DNA of 5,763 nucleotides from positions 1 to 5,763 of the forward strand of contig CAIKJM010000021.1 of NCBI GenBank assembly GCA_903827735.1. The letters run 5' to 3'. The stretch's first letter is position 1, and each line of letters begins with the position of its first letter. Positions 1 through 5,763 of the stretch are shown here, one piece after another. The stretch comes from an uncultured Rhodanobacter sp. (GTDB lineage: Bacteria > Pseudomonadota > Gammaproteobacteria > Xanthomonadales > Rhodanobacteraceae). Made by a program: the position numbers and the translations under genes. The notes beneath the pieces are model-generated. The model saw nothing but the letters and a program-made list of their open reading frames with translations, ran no database searches and was not told the origin of the DNA.

Positions 1-1
1 C

Positions 2-493
2 GGCGCGGCCTATCTGCTGCTTGGTGCCGTGCTTCTCGTGCGCGGCCGTGGCGAACTGGTGCGCATCGCGGTCGTCGGAACGATCGGTGCGGTCGTTGCC
101 AACGGACTCTTCAGCACGACGCTGTGGCCTGCCTTCAATCTGAAGCCGGCCGCCGACATGCTGGCGCGCGCGCAGGCGCAGGGGCTGCCGATCGCCAATC
201 TCGAATCGTACGAGGGCCAGTTTCACTTTCTGGGGCGACTGACCCAGCCGATTCAGCCGCTGCATACCGAACCGGAGCTGCAGGCATGGACGGCCGCGCA
301 TCCGAAGGGATTGATCATCAGCTACCCGGAGTCGATGACGCCGGTGATGCGTCAGCAGGCCGCGTACACGCAGCCGTTTCGCGGCGTATGGATGGCCGTT
401 TGGTCGGTGCAGTCTCTGAGTGCGGCGCATGCGGATCGTTGGCTGCCGGCCGCCTATCAGGCGCCCAGCGCGGTCGAGCGGCTGATTCGGTAG
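2..493 (+). CDS. Membrane glycosyltransferase, GT39/ArnT-like, C-terminal part (5' end outside window)
   Basis: The reading frame is open from the left edge to a TAG at 491-493, giving 163 visible residues; the start codon is outside the window. The first ~50 residues form two hydrophobic segments (AAYLLLGAVLLVRG and VGTIGAVVANGLFSTTLW). A mostly soluble tail follows, containing ANLESYEGQFHFLGRL, then a Trp/Pro-rich stretch (AHPKGLIISYPES) and WMAVWSV. This pattern, last membrane helices plus a small periplasmic domain with a YEGQFHFLGRL-like motif, resembles the C-terminus of family-39 (ArnT/PMT-type) transferases. Those move a sugar from a polyprenyl-phosphate donor onto lipid A or another periplasmic acceptor. 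The catalytic N-terminal loops are not visible, so donor and acceptor cannot be named. It converges on the efflux operon and is probably an unrelated transcription unit. The GTG at 29-31 is an internal codon, not a credible start, since the frame continues upstream through hydrophobic sequence. Family assignment is from recalled similarity only. Confidence 0.7.
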   Translation, partial: GAAYLLLGAVLLVRGRGELVRIAVVGTIGAVVANGLFSTTLWPAFNLKPAADMLARAQAQGLPIANLESYEGQFHFLGRLTQPIQPLHTEPELQAWTAAHPKGLIISYPESMTPVMRQQAAYTQPFRGVWMAVWSVQSLSAAHADRWLPAAYQAPSAVERLIR

Positions 494-494
494 G

Positions 495-508
495 CCTTTC
501 GATAAAGG
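495..508 (+). other. Small stem-loop just after the glycosyltransferase stop
   Basis: CCTTT (495-499) and AAAGG (504-508) pair as a 5-bp stem around the 4-base loop CGAT, starting one base after the TAG stop at 491-493. The stem is short and AT-rich and has no following T-run, so it is unlikely to terminate alone. It may protect the 3' end of the transcript or be chance. Confidence 0.25.
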
Positions 509-521
509 TTCCTGGATGAAA

Positions 522-558
522 GCAGGCTGCCGCGTTCACTGCGATCGCGGCAGCCTGC
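522..558. terminator. Perfect 13-bp inverted repeat, likely bidirectional terminator between convergent genes
   Basis: GCAGGCTGCCGCG (522-534) is repeated exactly in inverted orientation as CGCGGCAGCCTGC (546-558), separated by 11 bases (535-545). The hairpin lies 28 bp after the stop of the left gene and only 6 bp after the stop of the czcA-like gene on the other strand. It is therefore placed to end transcription from both directions. Following T-tracts are weak: only TTT then CATCC on the minus strand, and GCTTGG on the plus strand. Termination may therefore be imperfect, or the stem may act mainly as an RNA-stabilising or RNA-polymerase-pausing structure. The position and perfect GC-rich stem are seen directly; the function is inferred. 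Confidence 0.7.
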
Positions 559-564
559 GCTTGG

Positions 565-3500
565 TCAATCGAGCGGCTTGTCGGCCAGTCGCCTTACGGC
601 ACGTTGCTCCATCCAGTCATACAGCACCGGAAGCAGGATCAGGGTCAGCAGGGTCGAGGTGATCAGGCCACCGACGACGACGGTCGCCAGCGGCCGCTGC
701 GTTTCTGCACCCACCCCGCTGGAGAGCAGCATCGGCACCAGGCCGAGGATCGCCACGCTCGCCGTCATCAGTACCGGGCGCATGCGCAGCGCGGTGCCGT
801 GGATGACTGCTTCACGGACGGTCAATCCCTTGTCGCGCTGCTCGTTCAAGAAGCTCACCAGCACGATGCCGTTCAACATGGCCACACCGAACACGGCGAT
901 GAAGCCGATCGCCGACGGCACCGACAGGTATTGCCCGGTAATGGCAAGCGCCACGATGCCGCCGATGGTGGCGAACGGCACGTTGGCCAAAATCAGCGCG
1001 GCGTGCTTGATCGAATTGAACGCGGTGTAAAGCAGCACGAAGATGAAGAAGATCGTGGCCGGCACGATCAGCGACAGCCGCTTCAGCGCCCGCTGCTGGT
1101 TCTCGAACGCGCCGCCCCACTCGCTGTAGTAGCCGGTCGGCAGCTTTACTTGCTGGGCGATCGCCGCGTTGGCATCGCGCACAAAGCCGTCGATATCACG
1201 ACCGCGCACGTCCATCTGGATCACCGCATAGCGCTGCAGCTGCTCGCGGCGAATGAACGAGTAGCCTTCGCCGTCACTGATCTCGGCCACCTGCGAAAGC
1301 TGCACCAGCGCGCCGCTGGCGCTGCGGATGGGTATGCGTCCGATCGCCTGCAGCGACGCCTTGTCCGCATCGTTCAGGCGCACGGCGATGTCGAAGCGCT
1401 TCACGCCGTCCAGCAACGTGGTGACCGGCTCGCCGCCGATGCCGTTCTTGACCACGGTCAGCACGTCGTCCGCGTTGAGGCCGTAACGCGCCAGCGCATC
1501 GCGATCGACCTTGATGCGGATCTGCGGCTTGCCGATATTCGCCTCGAGCGCGAGATCGGCCACGCCGGGAACGCCGGCCAGCACGTTCTTCAGCCGCGCA
1601 CTCAAACGATCCAACTCGCCCAGATCGTCGCCGTAGATCTTCAACGCCAGCGTGGCGCGCACGCCGGAAATCAGCTCCTCGATGCGCATCTGGATCGGCT
1701 GGGTATAGCTCACCACGGCGGTCGGCAGCGCGTCGGTCAAGGCCGCCTGCATTGCGGCCTCGATGCTCTCCAGCGTCTGGCCGCGGCGCCATTGGTCCTT
1801 CGGCTTCAGCGGCGTATAGACCTCCATATAGTTGACGTCCGCGGTCTCGCCTTTTTCGGCGCGGCCGATCATCGCCAGCGTGGTCTGCACTTCGGGAAAC
1901 TTCTGCTGGATCAGCGCGGACACCTGATTCGACAGCCCGATCGATTCGTCCAGCGAGGCGGACGGGATCGAGGTGATGCGCCACATGATCGCGCCTTCTT
2001 TCAGGTTCGGCATGAACTCCTTGCCGAGAAACGGAAACAGCGCGAGGCTGCCCAGCAGCGCGGCCACGGCCATGCCCAGCACGCGCTTGCGGCGCGCCAG
2101 CGACCACGCCAGCGCGCTGGCGTAGCGGCGTTTCAGCCAGCCCACCAGGCGGGTGTCCTTTTCCTCTTTCGGCTTCAGCACCAGCGCGGCCAGCACCGGG
2201 ATCAGCGTCAGTGCGAGGATGAGCGAGCCTGCCATCGCGAAGCTGATGTTGAACGCCATCGGCTTGAACATCTTGCCTTCCAGACCCTGCAGGCTGAAGA
2301 GCGGCAGAAACACCACGATGATGATCAATATCGCAAACGCCATCGGCTTGGCCACTTCGCGCGCGGCGGCGAGCACGGCGGCGCTGCGATCGACTGGGGC
2401 ACCTTCCGCTTTGCGTTCGGCCATGATGCGATAGGCGTTCTCCACCATCACCACAGCGCCGTCGACCATCATGCCGATACCGATCGCCAGCCCCGCCAGC
2501 GACATCAGATTGGCCGACAGGCCGAGCTGATCCATGCAGATAAATGCGATCAGCATCGCCAGCGGCAGCGCCACCACCACGACCAGCGCACTGCGCAGTT
2601 CGCCGAGAAACAGAAACAGCACCAGCGCCACCAGGATCGAACCCTCGATCAGTGCGCGCACCGCCGTGCCGACGGCCGCGTTGACCAGCTCGGTGCGTTC
2701 GTACACGGGTTTCACCACCATGCCCGGCGGCAGCGCCTGCTTTACCGTATCAAGCTTGGCCTTGATTGCGTCGACCACGCTCTTCGCGTTTTCGCCGATG
2801 CGTGCCAGGCCCATGCCCAGCACTACCTCTTTGCCGTCGCGGGTGACGGCGCCCGTGCGCGGCGCCGCGGCCTCCTCCACGGTGGCGACATCGCGCACGT
2901 AGACCGGCGTGCCATCCTCGGTCTTCAGCACAATATGGCCCAGGTCTTTCGCGTTCTGGATCAGGCCCAGGCCGCGCACGAGATACTGCTCGCGCCAGAC
3001 GTCGATGAAGTTGCCGCCCACCTGCGCGTTGTTGGCCTGCAGCGCCTCGATCACCTGCTTGAAGCCGAGCTGGTGCCCGATCAGCTTCAGCGAATCCACG
3101 CGCACCTGGAACTGCTTTTCCTGCCCGCCCCACGAGGTGACGTCGTCGACGCCCGGTGCGGTGCGCAGAATCAGCCGGATGTTCCAGTCCTGCAGCGTGC
3201 GCAGGTCCATGGCGTCCTTTGCACTGTCTTTCGACGAGGGGTCGGCGCGTTCGACCGTATACCAGAACACCTGGCCCAGGCCGGAGGTGTTCGGCCCCAT
3301 CTCCGGCTTGCCGTAGCCGGCGGGCAAACGGTCGCCGACCTGCTGCAGGCGTTCGTTCACCAGCTGGCGCGCGAAATAGACGTCCATACTGTCGTCGAAA
3401 TAGACCGACACGAACGACAGCCCGAACAGGCTGACTGAGCGAATCTGTTCGACCTTCGGCAGACCGGCCAGCGCCGATTCCACCGGCGTGGTCAGCAGCT

Positions 3501-3690
3501 GCTCCACGTCTTCGGCGGCGAGGCCGGAGGCTTCGGTATACACGCTGACCTGCACTGGGGTGACGTCGGGGAAGGCGTCGATAGGCAGCTGGCGCACGGC
3601 CTGAAAGCCGAGCAAGCCGATAACGACAAAAATAATCAGCACCAGCACCTTGTAGCGCAGCGAGAGTTCAACCAGACGTTCAAGCATCAT
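565..3690 (-). CDS. czcA: Heavy-metal efflux RND pump, CzcA/CusA family inner-membrane transporter
   Basis: Complete protein of 1041 residues, the normal length for heavy-metal RND pumps. It is the proton-driven inner-membrane trimer of a CBA efflux system that moves metal cations into the outer-membrane duct. Twelve hydrophobic helices are visible: helix 1 near residues 14-31, helices 2-7 within 341-555, and helices 8-12 within 872-1023. Two large periplasmic loops separate them (about 32-340 and 556-870). Family marks include PIDAFPDVT at 36-44, ERTELV at 331-336, MVDGAVVMVEN at 408-418 in helix 4, LISGVRA at 673-679, RPVLMT at 971-976 and GAETQRPLATVV at 994-1005. Helix 4 keeps the Asp (D410) and Glu (E417) of the CzcA D-D-E triad but has Gly404 where CzcA has its first Asp. 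The CusA methionine triad positions appear to be Arg571, Tyr621 and Glu672. This argues for a divalent-cation pump rather than a Cu/Ag pump, but the ion is unknown. The start overlaps the czcB stop as ATGA; a second ATG follows immediately (residue 2). Confidence 0.93.
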   Translation of the reverse strand: MMLERLVELSLRYKVLVLIIFVVIGLLGFQAVRQLPIDAFPDVTPVQVSVYTEASGLAAEDVEQLLTTPVESALAGLPKVEQIRSVSLFGLSFVSVYFDDSMDVYFARQLVNERLQQVGDRLPAGYGKPEMGPNTSGLGQVFWYTVERADPSSKDSAKDAMDLRTLQDWNIRLILRTAPGVDDVTSWGGQEKQFQVRVDSLKLIGHQLGFKQVIEALQANNAQVGGNFIDVWREQYLVRGLGLIQNAKDLGHIVLKTEDGTPVYVRDVATVEEAAAPRTGAVTRDGKEVVLGMGLARIGENAKSVVDAIKAKLDTVKQALPPGMVVKPVYERTELVNAAVGTAVRALIEGSILVALVLFLFLGELRSALVVVVALPLAMLIAFICMDQLGLSANLMSLAGLAIGIGMMVDGAVVMVENAYRIMAERKAEGAPVDRSAAVLAAAREVAKPMAFAILIIIVVFLPLFSLQGLEGKMFKPMAFNISFAMAGSLILALTLIPVLAALVLKPKEEKDTRLVGWLKRRYASALAWSLARRKRVLGMAVAALLGSLALFPFLGKEFMPNLKEGAIMWRITSIPSASLDESIGLSNQVSALIQQKFPEVQTTLAMIGRAEKGETADVNYMEVYTPLKPKDQWRRGQTLESIEAAMQAALTDALPTAVVSYTQPIQMRIEELISGVRATLALKIYGDDLGELDRLSARLKNVLAGVPGVADLALEANIGKPQIRIKVDRDALARYGLNADDVLTVVKNGIGGEPVTTLLDGVKRFDIAVRLNDADKASLQAIGRIPIRSASGALVQLSQVAEISDGEGYSFIRREQLQRYAVIQMDVRGRDIDGFVRDANAAIAQQVKLPTGYYSEWGGAFENQQRALKRLSLIVPATIFFIFVLLYTAFNSIKHAALILANVPFATIGGIVALAITGQYLSVPSAIGFIAVFGVAMLNGIVLVSFLNEQRDKGLTVREAVIHGTALRMRPVLMTASVAILGLVPMLLSSGVGAETQRPLATVVVGGLITSTLLTLILLPVLYDWMEQRAVRRLADKPLD
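3687..3690 (-). promoter_or_regulatory. ATGA stop/start overlap coupling czcB-like and czcA-like genes
   Basis: The pump ATG (3690-3688) overlaps the adaptor TGA (3689-3687). A second ATG (3687-3685) begins on the last base of that stop, so both candidate starts sit within reinitiation distance. Confidence 0.65.
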
Positions 3691-4784
3691 TTGTCTCCCA
3701 GCTGCGAACGGAGCAGTCGCGCTTTCAGAGCGAACGCGCCCCTGCGCACATAGGCGTCGCCGGGTTTCAGGCCCTGGTTGATGACCGTCCAGCCGTCCTG
3801 CGTTTCACCGGTCATCACGGCGACTGGCTCGAACTGGCCATTGCCCTTGTCGATGAAAACGGTGGTCTGGTTCTGCAGCAGCACGATCGCCTCCGCCGGC
3901 ACGGCCAGCTTCGGCGCGGCGTTGCCGACGCCAATGCGAACGTCGACGAGTTCGCCGGCGTGCAGCAGATCCTTGCTGTTGTCGACCTCGATGCGAACCG
4001 GCACGGTGCGCGTGCGTTCGTCGGTCTGATGCGAGCGCTGCGCGACTTTGCCGACCAGCGCCTCGCCATGGACGAGTAGGCGTGCGGTCTGGCCGGGTTG
4101 CAGTTTTTCCGCATCGGCCGGCGCCATCTGTGCCACGACCCAGATCAGATCCTCCTGCTCCACGGTGAACAGCATGCGGCCGGGTTCGACGCGTTCGCCC
4201 ACCAGAAACTCGTCGCTGGCAATCCGTCCGGCGCTGGGTGCCAGCAGCTCGAAACTGCCGTCGGCGGCGGCCGAGCCTTTGCGCAGCAGGGCACCGATCT
4301 GGCCGCCCGAAAGGCCGTACGCGCGCAGCTTGGCGCGGGCCTGATCGCGCTGCACTTTGGCCTCGTTGTAGCGGCGGGCCGATACGGCCTGTTCGCCCAG
4401 TGCGGCGATGCGCTGCCAGTCCTGCGAAGCCACGATCAGCGCGCCCTGCGTTTCGGCCACCTGCACGCTGGAAAGCGTGACCAACGGCTGACCGGCTTTC
4501 ACCACATCGCCGAGCCGGGCTTTGCGGGCCAGCACCAGAGACTCCACGCGCGGGGTGACCAGCACGGTGGAGTAGGCGTCGGTCTTGACCTCGCCAGGTG
4601 CCTTCAATTCGTCGCTGAGTGTGCGCGAGCCGATCTTGTCCAGCACGATGCCGGCGTCCTTGATCGCTTGGGCATCGAGCGACAACGGGTTGGCCGGTGC
4701 AGCCTCCTGGCCTATGGCGATGCCGGAAACGGCGGCCAGCAGCACCAGAGAAAACAAGCGGCGTCGAAACAAAGAAATGATCAT
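3687..4784 (-). CDS. czcB: Periplasmic adaptor subunit of RND metal efflux system (CzcB/CusB-like membrane fusion protein)
   Basis: Protein of 365 residues from the ATG at 4784-4782. It bridges the RND pump and the outer-membrane channel in the periplasm. Residues 1-25 look like a Sec signal peptide: the positively charged LFRRR, then a hydrophobic core, then a possible cleavage site AIG|QE. There is no lipobox Cys; the protein contains no Cys at all. The mature part shows the adaptor order. A lipoyl-like first half covers ~61-110 (APGEV, GDVVKAGQPL). A short alpha-hairpin covers ~112-157. The lipoyl-like second half covers ~178-210 (LLAPSAGRI, GERVEPG, LFTV). A beta-barrel covers ~211-290 (LIWVVAQM, LQPGQTARL). 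The membrane-proximal domain covers ~291-358 (AVPAEAIV, GLKPGDAYV, GAFALKARL). The frame is open to 4856, but that extension adds 24 Arg-rich residues before the signal peptide and would overlap the upstream gene by 76 bp, so the inner start is preferred. There is no His-rich N-terminus like that of C. metallidurans CzcB. Confidence 0.88.
   Translation of the reverse strand: MIISLFRRRLFSLVLLAAVSGIAIGQEAAPANPLSLDAQAIKDAGIVLDKIGSRTLSDELKAPGEVKTDAYSTVLVTPRVESLVLARKARLGDVVKAGQPLVTLSSVQVAETQGALIVASQDWQRIAALGEQAVSARRYNEAKVQRDQARAKLRAYGLSGGQIGALLRKGSAAADGSFELLAPSAGRIASDEFLVGERVEPGRMLFTVEQEDLIWVVAQMAPADAEKLQPGQTARLLVHGEALVGKVAQRSHQTDERTRTVPVRIEVDNSKDLLHAGELVDVRIGVGNAAPKLAVPAEAIVLLQNQTTVFIDKGNGQFEPVAVMTGETQDGWTVINQGLKPGDAYVRRGAFALKARLLRSQLGDK
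3695..3699 (-). promoter_or_regulatory. Ribosome binding site of czcA-like gene
   Basis: On the minus strand GGGAG lies 4 bases before the first ATG (3690-3688) and 7 bases before the second in-frame ATG (3687-3685). The second start has the more usual spacing and would give a 1040-residue protein beginning MLERLVELS, a common beginning for this family. The site lies inside the end of the czcB-like coding region, so both starts would be coupled to termination of the upstream gene. Confidence 0.6.
4781..4784 (-). promoter_or_regulatory. ATGA stop/start overlap coupling czcC-like and czcB-like genes
   Basis: The adaptor ATG (4784-4782) shares three of its four bases with the channel TGA (4783-4781). 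Such overlaps are a common sign of translational coupling and fixed subunit ratio. Coupling is inferred from the overlap and is not shown directly. Confidence 0.65.
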
Positions 4785-5763
4785 CGGGAGGCGTCCTGTG
4801 TGCTGCCGTCGAGCCAGTCGGTCAGACGGCCCGCGGCGGTGAGATAGTCGAACCACGTCTGCCAGGTCCTGCTTTGCAGTTCGTCGCCGGACAGGGCGGT
4901 GTCCAGGCTTTGCTTGAGTTGAACGAGATAGTCGGAGGTGGTGATTTCGCCGGCGCTCCAGAGCCGTTCCAGCAGCGCGGACCGATCCTCGAACGCCGCC
5001 GCACGGCCGCGGCGAAACGCTTCGCTCGCGCCGCGCAGGGCGGCATAGCGCGCCTTTGCCTCCTGCAAGCCGGCGCGCGCGGAAAACTCGCGGGCACGCA
5101 CGCCGGCGGCTGCCGCGTCGGCCTCCGACCGGGCCGCGGCGATCTCGGCGAGACCGGTATTGAGCACCGGGATCGGAATGGATACGCCGATGCCGATCAC
5201 GCGATCGTTCAGCGGCCCACTGCGCACGCGGCCGCCGGTGAGGCTGAGCGTGGGGTCGGGCGTGCGTGCGCGGCGCGCCACCTGCATGCCCGCCTCGGCG
5301 CTGGCTTGCTGTGCCTGTGCCTGCTGCAGTTCGGGCAGCTCGTCGAAGGGTCGTGCGACGATGCTCTCGACGTCGGGCAGCAGCGCGTCGGGTAGCGGCG
5401 GCAGGTCGTCAGTGGCTCGGTCGCCGCTGATGGCCATCAGTGACGCGCGCGCCGAGGCCTCATTGCTCACCAGCGTGGCCTGCTGGATCTGCGCGTCGCC
5501 CAGCGCCAGCGCAGCCAGGTCGCGCTCCGGGCTGCTGATGTCGCCGACTTTCAGCCGCTGTGCGGCCAGATCGTCGAAGCGCTGCATCAGCCTCAGCCGG
5601 CGCTGGCCCAGCGCGCTCTGCTTTTGCGCGAGCGCTGCCGTGGACCAGGCTTTCAGCCAGCGCGTGGCGACATCGCGCCGCAACAGGTCATAGCCGGCCT
5701 CACTGACGCGCACTTCGGCGTCGCCCTGGCTCGCGCGGGCCGCGCGTTTACCGGATAGATCCA
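4781..5763 (-). CDS. czcC: TolC-family outer-membrane channel of the metal efflux system (CzcC-like), N-terminus outside window
   Basis: The frame is open from the right edge (first whole codon 5761-5759) to TGA at 4783-4781, giving 326 visible residues. Family members are usually ~400-430 residues, so about 80-100 N-terminal residues, including the signal peptide, are missing. The first visible residues, DLSGKRAARA, match the beginning of the first outer-membrane-efflux repeat helix (typically GGKR.AR). Counting from the edge, the first long amphipathic helical pair covers about 16-115 (RFDDLAAQRLKVGDIS). A loop with PDPTLSLTGG and GIGVSIPIPVLNTG near 175-210 follows and marks the second beta-strand pair. 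The second helical pair then begins AEIAAARSEADAA and ends with GEITTSDYLVQLKQSL. The trimer forms the outer-membrane exit duct for ions delivered by the pump and adaptor. A GTG at 5713-5711 is internal, not the start, because homologous sequence continues upstream. The gene overlaps the adaptor by 4 bp. Confidence 0.87.
   Translation of the reverse strand, partial: DLSGKRAARASQGDAEVRVSEAGYDLLRRDVATRWLKAWSTAALAQKQSALGQRRLRLMQRFDDLAAQRLKVGDISSPERDLAALALGDAQIQQATLVSNEASARASLMAISGDRATDDLPPLPDALLPDVESIVARPFDELPELQQAQAQQASAEAGMQVARRARTPDPTLSLTGGRVRSGPLNDRVIGIGVSIPIPVLNTGLAEIAAARSEADAAAAGVRAREFSARAGLQEAKARYAALRGASEAFRRGRAAAFEDRSALLERLWSAGEITTSDYLVQLKQSLDTALSGDELQSRTWQTWFDYLTAAGRLTDWLDGSTQDASR
4794..4797 (-). 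promoter_or_regulatory. Ribosome binding site supporting the czcB-like start at 4784
   Basis: AGGA on the minus strand lies 9 bases before the ATG at 4784-4782. The intervening bases are pyrimidine-rich, so the signal is only moderate. The ATG overlaps the TGA of the upstream gene (ATGA), so reinitiation by ribosomes finishing that gene is a likely main source of translation. Confidence 0.45.

Noticed and set aside
541..548. GCGATCGC palindrome, also at 1157-1164, as a possible dispersed repeat or regulatory site
   Set aside because: An 8-bp palindrome of this composition is expected by chance in high-GC DNA. One copy lies in the terminator loop and stem, the other inside the pump gene, with no shared context.
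1274..2107. A 277-codon minus-strand frame overlapping the pump gene in another frame
   Set aside because: Its translation is almost entirely Arg, Ala, Gly and Asp, as expected for a +1 shadow of high-GC coding sequence; it lies wholly inside the pump gene.
604..3438. A 944-codon open frame on the plus strand, antisense to the pump gene, rich in His, Gln, Arg and Ala
   Set aside because: It is a typical shadow frame opposite a long high-GC gene: skewed composition, no hydrophobic or domain pattern, and no convincing ribosome binding site. The minus strand encodes a clear, full-length RND pump.
4098..4847. A 249-codon plus-strand frame antisense to the adaptor gene
   Set aside because: Same codon-bias artefact, with His/Gln/Arg/Ala-rich sequence and no recognisable domain; the adaptor on the other strand explains the region.
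4785..4856. N-terminal extension of the adaptor (24 extra residues)
   Set aside because: It would place an Arg-rich stretch before the signal peptide and overlap the channel gene by 76 bp. The ATGA start at 4784 is more plausible.
5711..5713. GTG as the start of the outer-membrane channel gene
   Set aside because: The frame continues to the window edge with recognisable family sequence (DLSGKRAARA), so this codon is an internal Val.

Overview
The window comes from a high-GC (roughly 60-65 % by eye) Gram-negative bacterium. The evidence is a three-component efflux system that spans two membranes, with inner-membrane pump, periplasmic adaptor and outer-membrane channel. Codon use and the adjacent lipid-A-type glycosyltransferase relative resemble Xanthomonadales/Rhodanobacteraceae (Rhodanobacter, Dyella and relatives), but a betaproteobacterium is not excluded. 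The assignment is inference, because there is no rRNA or other marker here.

Layout: the left edge (2-493, + strand) is the 3' end of a membrane glycosyltransferase of the GT39/ArnT-like kind. Its start lies outside the window. A 71-bp convergent intergenic gap (494-564) holds a perfect 13-bp inverted repeat that probably ends transcription from both sides. The rest (565-5763, - strand) is one compact operon read right to left. It comprises a TolC-family outer-membrane channel (czcC-like, 5' end cut off by the window edge), a periplasmic adaptor (czcB-like), and a complete 1041-residue heavy-metal RND pump (czcA-like). Both junctions are 4-bp ATGA start/stop overlaps, so the three subunits are probably translationally coupled. 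The promoter and any metal-sensing regulator lie beyond the right edge.

How the genes work together: the RND protein uses proton motive force to take metal cations from the periplasm (possibly also the cytoplasm). The adaptor bridges it to the outer-membrane channel, which releases the ions outside. Substrate cannot be fixed from sequence. The pump looks CzcA-like and lacks the methionine triad of the Cu(I)/Ag(I) pump CusA. However, a glycine stands in the transmembrane-helix-4 position of the first of CzcA's three essential acidic residues. The adaptor also lacks any His/Met/Cys-rich metal-binding N-terminus. This combination is the most interesting point in an otherwise ordinary efflux operon. 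I see no mobile element, CRISPR array, RNA gene or clearly novel system.
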